Shown here one piece after another: positions 1 through 7,132 of a DNA stretch of 64,000 bases. Position numbers and translations under genes: made by a program. Position 1 is the stretch's first letter. Each line of letters begins with the position of its first letter. This DNA comes from Microbacterium sp. SS28 (GTDB lineage: Bacteria; Actinomycetota; Actinomycetes; Actinomycetales; Microbacteriaceae). Location of the stretch: NCBI RefSeq assembly GCF_022761035.1, contig NZ_JAKWJP010000005.1, positions 186,001-250,000 on the forward strand. Reading direction: 5' to 3'. Under the pieces are notes generated by a model. The model searched no databases and was not told where the DNA came from. It saw only the letters and a program-made list of their open reading frames with translations.

Positions 1-159
1 ATCAGCTGGCACGAACGCCTCGCCCAGGCCCTCCCGCGTCTCAGCCGATCCGGCGCCGGATGCGCAAGCGAGCACAGCGACACGAGACCTCGCTCTTGGA
101 CAGCCGCGACTGACGACGCGGAATGGGACGCGTGGACCGGCCAGGCCCACGCTCAGTGA
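1..159 (+). CDS. C-terminal end of an unidentified protein, cut by the left window edge
   Basis: Frame 1 is open from the first base to a TGA at 157-159 and would encode the last 52 residues of a protein ending in an acidic/aromatic stretch (DDAEWDAW). It lies 37 bp before ssb on the same strand, so it could be the preceding gene of the same element operon. No family is recognised. The composition is acceptable for coding, but the fragment is short and a chance open frame cannot be excluded. Confidence 0.35.
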   Translation: MSWHERLAQALPRLSRSGAGCASEHSDTRPRSWTAATDDAEWDAWTGQAHAQ

Positions 160-196
160 GGCGCCGCACAGCGTCTCTCGACTGGAAGGAAGAAAG

Positions 197-643
197 ATGA
201 CCACAAGAATCCCGGTCACCATCGAGGGCAACCTCACTGGTGATCCCGAGCACGGCACGAGTGAGGGCGGCAACGACTACGCTCGATTCACCGTCGCCGT
301 CAACGACCGGCGTCTCAACGAGACGACGAACCGATGGGAGGACGCCGGCACGGTCTTCCACCGCGTCGTGGTATTCAGCCAGCAGTCACGACACGTCGCT
401 GACTCGCTGCGCAAGGGCGACAGCGTGATCGTCGCCGGCGATCTCCGGTTCGGCACGTACGTCGACAAGGAGACCGGTCAGACCCGCGAGACCCGTGATG
501 TCGTCGCGGACAACGTCGGGGCCTCGCTCAAGTTCGCGAGCGTCGCCGTCGAACGCGCCCCAAAAGCCACGAGCCCCGGAGCTGACGCCTCGGGGCCGGT
601 GGTAGCGCCGGTCTCTTACACCGGCGCCGGGATCGCTCCCTGA
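197..643 (+). CDS. ssb: single-stranded DNA-binding protein (element-borne SSB)
   Basis: A 148-residue SSB. Residues 1-110 form the OB fold, with the family pattern of an N-terminal VTIEGNL strand, the ARFTVAV strand and a central HRVVVF strand. The C-terminal tail is short and Ala/Pro/Val rich and lacks the usual acidic DDDIPF-type end that recruits partner proteins, which is common in plasmid or ICE SSBs. It coats ssDNA produced during transfer or replication of the element, in keeping with the relaxase downstream. The start is supported by a purine-rich GGAAGGAAG ribosome site 4-5 bases before ATG. The gene is followed by a stem-loop that an IS has split. Confidence 0.88.
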   Translation: MTTRIPVTIEGNLTGDPEHGTSEGGNDYARFTVAVNDRRLNETTNRWEDAGTVFHRVVVFSQQSRHVADSLRKGDSVIVAGDLRFGTYVDKETGQTRETRDVVADNVGASLKFASVAVERAPKATSPGADASGPVVAPVSYTGAGIAP

Positions 644-669
644 CCCATCGCAACAGGGGCGGGCAGGAA

Positions 670-695
670 TGAACTGGCCCCCGATTGTTGGACTG
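670..695 (+). repeat. IS terminal inverted repeat, orfB side
   Basis: Begins TGAACTGGCCCCCGATTG and matches the reverse complement of 2083-2108 at about 20 of 26 positions. Confidence 0.88.
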
Positions 696-708
696 GCCGT
701 TTGAGAGC

Positions 709-1563
709 TTAAGCCGCAAGGGCCTGTGCTCGGTATTGCACCGGGCTCAGGCCCTTGAGCTTTGTGGAGACCCGGTCGGTGTTGTACCAGGCGATGTAGT
801 CGTGCAGCGCGGCGGTGAATGCGTCCACGCTGGCGAAGGTCGCGTGGTGGAAGAGCTCTTCCTTGAGGTGCCCGAAGAAGCTCTCGATGACGGCGTTGTC
901 TAGGCAGGTCGCCCGGCGGGACATCGACTGAATCGCACCGGCGTCGGTCAGGATCTGACGCCACGAGGCGTGCTGGTAGTGCAGGCCTTGATCCGAGTGC
1001 ACCATCGGGTGCTGGCCCTGCGGGAGAGAGCCGACGGCGGCGCGCAGCGACGCGTTGGTCATCTCCACGGTCGGTGACGTTCCGCACGTGTAGGCGATCA
1101 CGGATCGGTCGAACAGGTCCATGATCGGGGACAGGTAGACCTTGAGTTCGCCGATGCGGAACTCGGTGACGTCGGTGACCCACTTCTGATTCGGGGTGGT
1201 CGCGGTGAAGTCCCGTTCCAGCAGGTTCGGGGCGACCTTGCCGATCTCGCCCTGGAAGGAGTTGAACCGGCGCCGCCGGCGCACGTGGCAGACCAGTCCG
1301 AGCTGACGCATCAGCTTCAGCACCGTCTTGCGCGCCACCCGCCAACCGTCCCGCATCAGCATCGTGTGCACGCGACGATGCCCGTAGCGGCCCTTCGCCG
1401 CCGTGAACACCTGGGTGATCGCGGTCTTCAGGTCCGCGTCCGGGTCCGGGTGGGCGAGTCGGGCCTGATGGTAGAAGAACGTCGACCGGGCAAGGCCCGC
1501 GACGCTGAGCAGCACGCTCAGCGAGTGATCTGCCTTGAGGGAGATGACGGCCTGGACCTTCAC
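709..1563 (-). CDS. IS3-family transposase OrfB, DDE integrase domain
   Basis: A 284-residue transposase subunit. An HTH_21-like region (about 45-100) precedes an rve/RNase-H-fold integrase core. The catalytic triad is visible: D131 (WVTDVTEF), D191 (HSDQG) and E227 (NAVIESFFG), giving the DD(35)E spacing of the IS3 family. The C-terminal YNTDR motif is typical of the IS150 group. The annotated GTG start at 1563 overlaps the orfA stop as GTGA. The orfB frame is also open back to the slippery site at 1593-1599, so the active enzyme is probably the OrfAB fusion made by -1 frameshifting. Confidence 0.93.
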   Translation of the reverse strand: MKVQAVISLKADHSLSVLLSVAGLARSTFFYHQARLAHPDPDADLKTAITQVFTAAKGRYGHRRVHTMLMRDGWRVARKTVLKLMRQLGLVCHVRRRRRFNSFQGEIGKVAPNLLERDFTATTPNQKWVTDVTEFRIGELKVYLSPIMDLFDRSVIAYTCGTSPTVEMTNASLRAAVGSLPQGQHPMVHSDQGLHYQHASWRQILTDAGAIQSMSRRATCLDNAVIESFFGHLKEELFHHATFASVDAFTAALHDYIAWYNTDRVSTKLKGLSPVQYRAQALAA

Positions 1564-2048
1564 CGTCGTTCGTGCTCCCTCAAGGCCCGCAGTTTTCCCA
1601 GGTACGCGACCTCCGCGCGAAGCCGCTCGTTCTCCCGCCGCAGCCGGGTCAACTCGCTCACCTCCGCGTCCGGATCATCCGGGACGGCCGGCGCACGACC
1701 TTTGGGCCGAGGGCGCAGTGCTTCCGCGCCGCCGTCCCGCAGCGATCGCGCCCACGCCGTGACCAGCTGCGGGGACGACAGGTCGAACTCCGCCGCCAAC
1801 CCCAACGCCGTCTCACCCGCGACATAGCGTCGCGCGATCTCGAGCTTCGTCTCGTACGAGAACGCCCGCCTTGTCCGCTTGGTCACCAGCGCTCCCGCCC
1901 CGCGCAGCCGCCAACGGCTATATAACCGGCCGACCGCCGAAGCGTTCACACCTAACCGCGCAGCCGCCGCGTCCTTCGCCAAACCGGCCTCGAACAACGC
2001 TACTGCGGCAACACGCTGAGCCTCAGACAGAGAACTCCGTGGATGCAT
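1560..2048 (-). CDS. IS3-family transposase OrfA, helix-turn-helix protein
   Basis: A 162-residue DNA-binding subunit. Two helix-turn-helix segments (about 8-45 and 62-100) would recognise the IS ends. A C-terminal heptad stretch (about 130-155, ELTRLRRENERLRAEV) is the leucine zipper that mediates dimerisation in IS3-family OrfA and OrfAB proteins. It starts 60 bp inside the right inverted repeat, so the promoter lies within the IS end. It ends four bases into orfB in the +1 register relative to orfB, as expected for a -1 frameshift system. Confidence 0.9.
   Translation of the reverse strand: MHPRSSLSEAQRVAAVALFEAGLAKDAAAARLGVNASAVGRLYSRWRLRGAGALVTKRTRRAFSYETKLEIARRYVAGETALGLAAEFDLSSPQLVTAWARSLRDGGAEALRPRPKGRAPAVPDDPDAEVSELTRLRRENERLRAEVAYLGKLRALREHERR
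1593..1599 (-). other. candidate -1 ribosomal frameshift heptamer (G GGA AAA)
   Basis: Read on the minus strand in the orfA frame, this is G|GGA|AAA, a perfect X XXY YYZ slippery heptamer. After a -1 slip the frame is open through the orfB GTG, giving an OrfAB fusion. IS150 itself uses an A-rich slippery site at the same place. Confidence 0.6.
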
Positions 2049-2082
2049 GAAAGTGCTCCTCGAAAGTCAAAACTGAATACCT

Positions 2083-2108
2083 CAGTCCAACTTTCGGGGA
2101 GCACTTCA
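2083..2108 (-). repeat. IS terminal inverted repeat, orfA side
   Basis: On the minus strand this reads TGAAGTGCTCCCCGAAAG and onward, the partner of 670-695. Confidence 0.88.
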
Positions 2109-2169
2109 GAATCACAGTACTCCTGCCCGCCTTGTCATGTCTGCGCGGGATGCCGCTGATCGGCCTGCG

Positions 2170-2430
2170 TCAGGCGTAGGCGTGATGGACATGCCAGTCG
2201 TCCTCGCCGCGGTAAACGTCGAAGACAAATGACTCGCCCTCCTCATCGGTGCCCTGGAACCGCCAGCCGTAGAGACCTCGGCCACCGGACGACTCTGCGC
2301 TCCAGATCGAGTCGCGAAGCCGTGTCGGCATGTCGGTGACACGCCACCGCCGGCCGGCGTAGAACATGCGCGCCGGGATGTCGTCGACCAACCATAGGGT
2401 CACTTCGTGTTCTACTTCAACGGCGCTCAT
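2170..2430 (-). CDS. hypothetical protein, small aromatic-rich (DUF6504-like by appearance)
   Basis: An 86-residue soluble protein from the ATG at 2430; an upstream ATG at 2478 would add 16 residues. It has many Trp and acidic residues and a WRVTDMPTRL segment reminiscent of small actinobacterial proteins of the DUF6504 type, a weak impression only. No signal peptide or membrane segment is seen. The shorter start is preferred because a TGTTCT/AGAACA dyad lies directly over it and a -10-like TATGTT sits just upstream, which could mean leaderless expression and self-repression. It is divergent from the gene at 2504. Function unknown. Confidence 0.55.
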   Translation of the reverse strand: MSAVEVEHEVTLWLVDDIPARMFYAGRRWRVTDMPTRLRDSIWSAESSGGRGLYGWRFQGTDEEGESFVFDVYRGEDDWHVHHAYA

Positions 2431-2449
2431 GTTCTGGAAGTGTAGAACA
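2430..2449. promoter_or_regulatory. TGTTCT-N8-AGAACA dyad, possible operator
   Basis: A perfect 6-bp inverted repeat with an 8-bp spacer. It overlaps the preferred start codon of the small gene at 2170-2430 and lies between divergent genes. The binding protein is unknown. Confidence 0.4.
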
Positions 2450-2503
2450 TATCTTCGAGCTAATCTAGAGCCGTGCATGACCGGGTGAGGGGATGTCCGG
2501 GCG

Positions 2504-2836
2504 ATGTCGAGCTCAAAGAGATACGCCGACCATTACGACCGACTCATGGATGAGCGGATTCTTCGGCGGATCGCATCCGAGAGCCCATTGCAGACACTCA
2601 CTGACAAGGAGCTGCAACGCGGCGTCCTCCCGATCACCCGCGACCCCCAGCCCAAGCCCTGCAAGGCATGGGTGAGATTCGGCCCCCACGCGATGCAAGT
2701 CGATGCGGTCGTCGTCGCATGGGCTGACGTCGCGTGCGGCATCCAGTTCTCGATAGGGGATCGCCCAGCTCGGTGCTCGGTATGGGCCGATGCCGTCACT
2801 CCGGTTCGGCAGACGAGAGCACCGGACGAGTCGTGA
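2504..2836 (+). CDS. hypothetical protein, element-encoded
   Basis: A 110-residue protein with a basic N-terminal third, a central VDAVVVAWADVACGIQF hydrophobic strand pair and a short charged tail. No known family is recognised, and there are no membrane or signal sequences. It is convergent with the relaxase, with a gap of only 11 bp, and divergent from the gene at 2170. A GAGGGGATG stretch upstream could serve as ribosome site for the ATG at 2504. It may be an accessory transfer gene, judging only from position next to the relaxase. Confidence 0.5.
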   Translation: MSSSKRYADHYDRLMDERILRRIASESPLQTLTDKELQRGVLPITRDPQPKPCKAWVRFGPHAMQVDAVVVAWADVACGIQFSIGDRPARCSVWADAVTPVRQTRAPDES

Positions 2837-2847
2837 TGGCAGCGGGC

Positions 2848-5800
2848 CTATAGCGAGCGGCTCGGGCCACCGACGCCGGTCGGGCCCATGGACGGAACCG
2901 ACGATTGCACGAGCGACCTCGCTCGCTCCTCTGTCTGACGGCGCAGGGGATCCATCCTTCGTCGCGCTCCGCGCTCGGCCTCCGCGAGGTCAGTGGCGCG
3001 AGTCTGCGAGGAGTAGGTGCTGTCGAGGGCTTCGTACTCCGACCGCCTCAGCGAAAGTAGTTCGGCAAGCCGATCGCGGGAGCCAGTAGGCGCCTCCTCG
3101 GGTCCTGATTCAACTCTGCGACCGTGACCATTGGCGTCGAGGGCGGCGATCCTTGCGTCAACGCGAGCGAGAGCGCGCGCGCCGTCGATCAGCCAGCCCC
3201 TCAAATCGCCCAGGCGCTCGAGCGCATCCCGATCGCGCTCCCGGCTTGCGGTGACCAATTGGTCGATGGCAGACACACCGCCGTATGGCCTACGGGTGCG
3301 ATCATTCCAAGCGGGCAGGTCCGGCTCTCCGATCGGCGCGCGCGCCGCGCGTCCGAGTTCGTTCCGCGCTGCCCGCTTCGAGTCATCAATGCTCACCTCG
3401 AGCGTGCCGCGCATCATGCTGTCGGCCACTTTGTCCCGCGCCGCCGCAGCGGTGCGGGCGATCGCGATCGCCTCGTTGTGCGCACGCCCGCGGGTCATGC
3501 CGACATAGAGCCCCGAGGCATCCACTCCAGGACCGACGATGGAGGCGTCGGTGGTCTCTCCCTGGATGCCGTGGACAGTCGAGGCGTATGCCAGGTGCAC
3601 GTGCGCCGCGGCATACTCCAGGCTCACTTGGCGTAGATCGCCGCTATCGCTGATGCTTGCGAGCTCTAGCGCGTCGCGGAGGATACGGCGGATCGTCCAC
3701 AGCGCGCGGTTCTCGACATCCGCGTTCCGGTCGTTCAGTCGCGTCTGAACGATGTCACCCTCGAGCAGACGCTGCTCGCCCTGACCGACCGCGAGCCGGA
3801 CCTGCTCGAGCTGGCCGAGTTCCAAACGACGCTGCTGGATCGCCTCGTTGATCGCGTCCGCTTCCTCGTTGGTGCCCGTCACGAGCGCGATGCGCTTGCG
3901 CTCATTCGCCCACCGGAAGTACCCCTCGACCATCACGTCGCGCGCGTGCGCAGCATCCGTCACCCGATGGATGAGCCCCTTCTCGTCGAGCGCCTGGGCA
4001 ACAGCGAGCGCTTCGTCCTTGGATGCCGGTTCGCGCATGCGGAGCGTCAGCGATGCATAGTCCGGGTCGCGGAAGCGGTGGACCGCCGTCAACTCCACGA
4101 CCGCGCTCGCACGCCGCGTCAGGCAAGCCATCGCCCCCGCATGGCCCACCGGCATCGCCTGGAGGTGGTCGCCAACCATGGCGATTCCGGCGCCGGTCTC
4201 TTCGGCGATCGTGGCCAGCGCACGCGCCGTGTGCAGATCGACCATTCCTGCTTCGTCGACGACCACGCGGTCGCCGTCGCCCAGCACGAAGCGGCGGGGA
4301 CCGTCGTAGAGGCGTCCGGTGGCGGCATCCGCGTATCCCGGGCGGAGGCGGGTCCACGCTTCGGCGCCCGCTTCGTCTCTGGCCCATCGCCAGCCGTGGT
4401 CAGCGAGCAACGCGTGCAGGCTGGAAGCCGTCGCGCCGATCTCGCGGCCGGCGACCGAAGCAGCCTTCTTGGTGGGCGCGACGACGACGAGGTGCCGTCC
4501 CTGTTGCGCCAGGGCCAGCCGCGCCACGCGCAGCATCGTCGTCTTTCCCGCGCCAGCCGGCCCTGTCACCGAGACGAGGCGATCCGTGCCGGCGATCGCC
4601 GAAGCTGCGGCAAGCTGTCCGTCGTCGAGCGTGGTCTCGCCGTCGAGGACTTCAGCAGCGAGGTCGATGATCTCGCTCTGCTCGACCGACCTTCCGGCCC
4701 GGGTGAGCGCGTCGAAGTGAGCAGCGAGCTCGACCTTCAGCGCGGCGGTCGAAGCGGCCATGAAGCCTTTGATGTGCGCAGGACGATCCGCCTCATCCCC
4801 GAGCAGATCAACGCTGAGCAGGTGTGCACGGGCGACGACGTCATCGATGAGCTCCTGAACAACTGACCGTTCTTCGACGATTCCGGATGTCGCGACCGCC
4901 CGAGTCGCACCAGCGCGGACGTCGTACAGGCTGAAGCGGCCACCGCAACCTGTCGAGCGGGCGTCCGCGTCGACGATCGCCACCGCTGCGAGTAGATCGC
5001 GATCGAGGCCGCCGATCACGCGTCTCCGGGGCGCCAGGGCCGCGCGCGTCCAAAGCATTCCGTGATCGATTGCGATGAGCTCTGCTCGAACGAGTTGTTC
5101 CCACTCATACTCGTCGACGACGTCGGGCTTGTTGGGCCGACTTTTCGACCACGCGAGCCGATCGACCTGTTGCAGAACGTCGTGGTCGGGCTCCTGACCC
5201 GGGTGCTCCGCTCGCCACTCGAGAAGCAGCTTTGCCCGGTTCGCCTCGATCTGGTTCGACCTGCGAGACAGCGGACGCACGGCATCCGCAAGTTGAGCAA
5301 TCTCGCCGTCCTCGTTCAGCGTGAAGCCCTGCTCGGCGAGCGCGCGCAGCCATCGCGGATCGGTTCGCGCGGCGAGTTCTCCCTCTGCGTTGATGAGCGT
5401 GTGGAGCTTCATGGCGACTCGCGAATCGACGTTCGACCACTTGCCGTCTTCGCCTTGGACCTTGACGTTGAGCCACAGGTGCCGGTGAATGTGCGGGTCG
5501 AGCGCCCGTGACCGTCGGTGCCGAAGTTCGACCACCTCTATCTTGTGAAGTGCTTCACGGATGCTGCCGCCGGCGCCGCGCCGGGCGTTCAACTCGCGCT
5601 GCCAGGTCGTGATGATCCGGTCCCGCAGCCGGTCCTGAAGGGCCTCGAACTCCGTCGCGAGCTCGGGGCTGATCATCGCCGCGATGCTGTACGACTTCGG
5701 CGCGTTGATCGTGCCGTCAAGGATGAGGTCGGCGGTGGGCGACTTCAGCTCGCGGCCACGCTGCTCGTCGGTGAGCGGGTCGTGACCATCCACCCAGCGA

Positions 5801-6021
5801 CGGAGCTGCTGGGCGTCGAGGGCATCGACGGTGATCTCGCCGGCCGCAACCGTGAAGCGAGTCACGTGCGCGTCGTCGGCTTCGCTGTACCCGGCGAGGG
5901 CTTCAACGCCAGTCACACTCCGAAGGTGGGAGTCGCAGCTTCCCTTGAAGGCGTAGGCCATCGCTTGCCGAACCCCTTGTGATTCGACACCCCGCTTCCA
6001 CCGCTCGAGGCCGCCGCGCAC
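2848..6021 (-). CDS. MobF-family relaxase with C-terminal RecD-like helicase (TrwC/TraA type)
   Basis: A 1057-residue conjugative relaxase-helicase that would nick oriT, stay bound to the strand and unwind it. The TrwC-like relaxase domain covers about 20-330, with the metal-binding HxHxH at H177/H179/H181 followed by LWLN. A helicase domain starts near 465, with Walker A GPAGAGKTT (487-495) and Walker B VVVDEAG (586-592), and a late STVHGIQGET motif near the end. The N-terminus lacks the double tyrosines of TrwC; Y23 and Y44 are the only early candidates. The GTG at 6021 gives the longest form; the ATG at 5961 is an alternative. No oriT was identified. Confidence 0.88.
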   Translation of the reverse strand: MRGGLERWKRGVESQGVRQAMAYAFKGSCDSHLRSVTGVEALAGYSEADDAHVTRFTVAAGEITVDALDAQQLRRWVDGHDPLTDEQRGRELKSPTADLILDGTINAPKSYSIAAMISPELATEFEALQDRLRDRIITTWQRELNARRGAGGSIREALHKIEVVELRHRRSRALDPHIHRHLWLNVKVQGEDGKWSNVDSRVAMKLHTLINAEGELAARTDPRWLRALAEQGFTLNEDGEIAQLADAVRPLSRRSNQIEANRAKLLLEWRAEHPGQEPDHDVLQQVDRLAWSKSRPNKPDVVDEYEWEQLVRAELIAIDHGMLWTRAALAPRRRVIGGLDRDLLAAVAIVDADARSTGCGGRFSLYDVRAGATRAVATSGIVEERSVVQELIDDVVARAHLLSVDLLGDEADRPAHIKGFMAASTAALKVELAAHFDALTRAGRSVEQSEIIDLAAEVLDGETTLDDGQLAAASAIAGTDRLVSVTGPAGAGKTTMLRVARLALAQQGRHLVVVAPTKKAASVAGREIGATASSLHALLADHGWRWARDEAGAEAWTRLRPGYADAATGRLYDGPRRFVLGDGDRVVVDEAGMVDLHTARALATIAEETGAGIAMVGDHLQAMPVGHAGAMACLTRRASAVVELTAVHRFRDPDYASLTLRMREPASKDEALAVAQALDEKGLIHRVTDAAHARDVMVEGYFRWANERKRIALVTGTNEEADAINEAIQQRRLELGQLEQVRLAVGQGEQRLLEGDIVQTRLNDRNADVENRALWTIRRILRDALELASISDSGDLRQVSLEYAAAHVHLAYASTVHGIQGETTDASIVGPGVDASGLYVGMTRGRAHNEAIAIARTAAAARDKVADSMMRGTLEVSIDDSKRAARNELGRAARAPIGEPDLPAWNDRTRRPYGGVSAIDQLVTASRERDRDALERLGDLRGWLIDGARALARVDARIAALDANGHGRRVESGPEEAPTGSRDRLAELLSLRRSEYEALDSTYSSQTRATDLAEAERGARRRMDPLRRQTEERARSLVQSSVPSMGPTGVGGPSRSL

Positions 6022-6275
6022 GTGTCCACGGTACGCCGATTCTGTCTAAGTATCGAGTGCTTACACAGAAAGTGCCTGCGTGCATTGCTTCCTGAACTGC
6101 TTCCATCGATTCTTGGATAGCTTCCTCGAGACGCTGACGTGTCGGTCGGGCCGCCTGTCTGTCGGGTTCTCTCCCTCGGACTTCTCGGGACGCAAGTTCG
6201 GCATGGAGTGCCATTGTCGAGGGGCCGCTTCGGTAATGTCGGCTCGTGTCCGGATCCATCCGCGGGGGGTTAACG

Positions 6276-6314
6276 ATGGTCAGCACGATTTCGACGATTG
6301 CGTACTCCGAGTGA
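6276..6314 (+). CDS. possible 12-codon leader ORF coupled to the kinase
   Basis: An ATG at 6276 follows a G-rich ribosome-site-like run (6264-6269) and encodes 12 residues ending in a TGA that overlaps the preferred kinase GTG as GTGA (6311-6314). This would couple translation of the kinase to the leader. The kinase GTG has no ribosome site of its own, which favours coupling. It is too short for its composition to be informative. Confidence 0.35.
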   Translation: MVSTISTIAYSE

Positions 6315-7132
6315 CACAACCTCGGTACCCGGCGGCAGAAGTCTCTGCTGCGCTCGGTGCCGCTCGCGTGTCGTTTCTTGGCCGGGGCGCGTTCGGCGAC
6401 ACCTGGCGCGTGGACGACACCGCCGTCAAGATCATCTGTGAAGACGGCTACCCGCCGGAGCGGGTTGCCCGCGAGGTAAGCGGTCTGCTTCGAGTCGATA
6501 GTCCGCACGTGGTCAGGCTGCTCAACGTCGGGGCGGTCAAGTTGGGCGGCACGATGCGCCCAGCCCTCACCTTCGAGTACATCGACGGCGGCGACTTGGA
6601 GTCGGCACTCGGAGTAAGGGAACGTCCGACCGGGCGAGAAGTGGAAGATCTGCTTGTCGGACTACTCATGGGTCTGAGAGACATGCACTCGGCCGACGGC
6701 ACTGTGCACCGGGACATCAAGCCCGGCAATGTCGCCCTCAGGAACGGTTCCTGGTCAGACCCGGTGCTCCTCGACCTGGGCCTCGCACGTTCGATCTCCG
6801 AAACGACGGTGACGATATACCCGGGACGGATCGGGACAGCACCTTACATGGCGCCAGAGCAGATCCGTGGGGAACGAGCGCGCAAAGCTGCCGATCTGTT
6901 TGCTGTCGGTGTGACCGTGCGATTGGCCGCGTCCGGGAGTCACCCCTTCTACGACGAAACTCGGGCGTACACGTGGGACGAAGCGCTTCAGGCCATCGAG
7001 GCCGGCCCTTCCGCGCTTCCATCAAGCGTTGGTCCCCGGGTCCGCACGGTACTTGATCGCCTGGTCAGCTACCAGGAGTTCGAGCGCGGCAGCGCCACGA
7101 GCAATCTTCAGCGGTTGGAGCCAAATGAGTGA
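6311..7132 (+). CDS. serine/threonine protein kinase (cytosolic, single domain)
   Basis: From the GTG at 6311 the product is 273 residues, almost exactly one kinase domain. Visible motifs: glycine-rich loop LGRGAFGD (23-30), VAIK lysine K40, alpha-C glutamate near E55, HRDIKPGN catalytic loop (133-140), DLG in place of DFG (155-157) and APE (181-183). All catalytic residues are present, so it should be active. There is no transmembrane segment or sensor domain, unlike PknB. The ATG at 6236 is an alternative start. Its stop overlaps the next gene by 8 bp, so the pair is translated together and the neighbour is a plausible substrate or partner. Confidence 0.85.
   Translation: MTQPRYPAAEVSAALGAARVSFLGRGAFGDTWRVDDTAVKIICEDGYPPERVAREVSGLLRVDSPHVVRLLNVGAVKLGGTMRPALTFEYIDGGDLESALGVRERPTGREVEDLLVGLLMGLRDMHSADGTVHRDIKPGNVALRNGSWSDPVLLDLGLARSISETTVTIYPGRIGTAPYMAPEQIRGERARKAADLFAVGVTVRLAASGSHPFYDETRAYTWDEALQAIEAGPSALPSSVGPRVRTVLDRLVSYQEFERGSATSNLQRLEPNE

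Larger units (their letters stand above)
670..2108 (-). mobile_element. IS3-family (IS150-group) insertion sequence, apparently intact
   Basis: The element is 1439 bp, bounded by imperfect 26-bp inverted repeats that start TGAACTGG (left) and TGAAGTGC (right) and share a CCCCGA..GTTGGACTG core. Both ends begin TG, and the ends resemble those of IS150. It is flanked by a 3-bp direct repeat GAA (667-669 and 2109-2111), the usual target duplication of this family. It carries orfA and orfB with a consensus slippery heptamer between them, so it looks transposition-competent. It lies in the loop of a stem-loop between ssb and a small hypothetical gene. Confidence 0.92.
658..2131 (+). terminator. 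stem-loop downstream of ssb, interrupted by the IS
   Basis: The left arm GGCGGGCAGGA (658-668) and right arm TCCTGCCCGCC (2121-2131) are perfect 11-bp inverted repeats. They become adjacent, with a 10-base loop, if the IS and one target-site copy are removed. The original hairpin began 15 bp after the ssb stop codon, where a transcription terminator is expected. It has no T-tract, so terminator function is inferred. Confidence 0.55.

Noticed and set aside
2430..2449. LexA/SOS box
   Set aside because: TGTTCT-N8-AGAACA differs from the actinobacterial TCGAAC-N4-GTTCGA consensus in both half-site and spacing.
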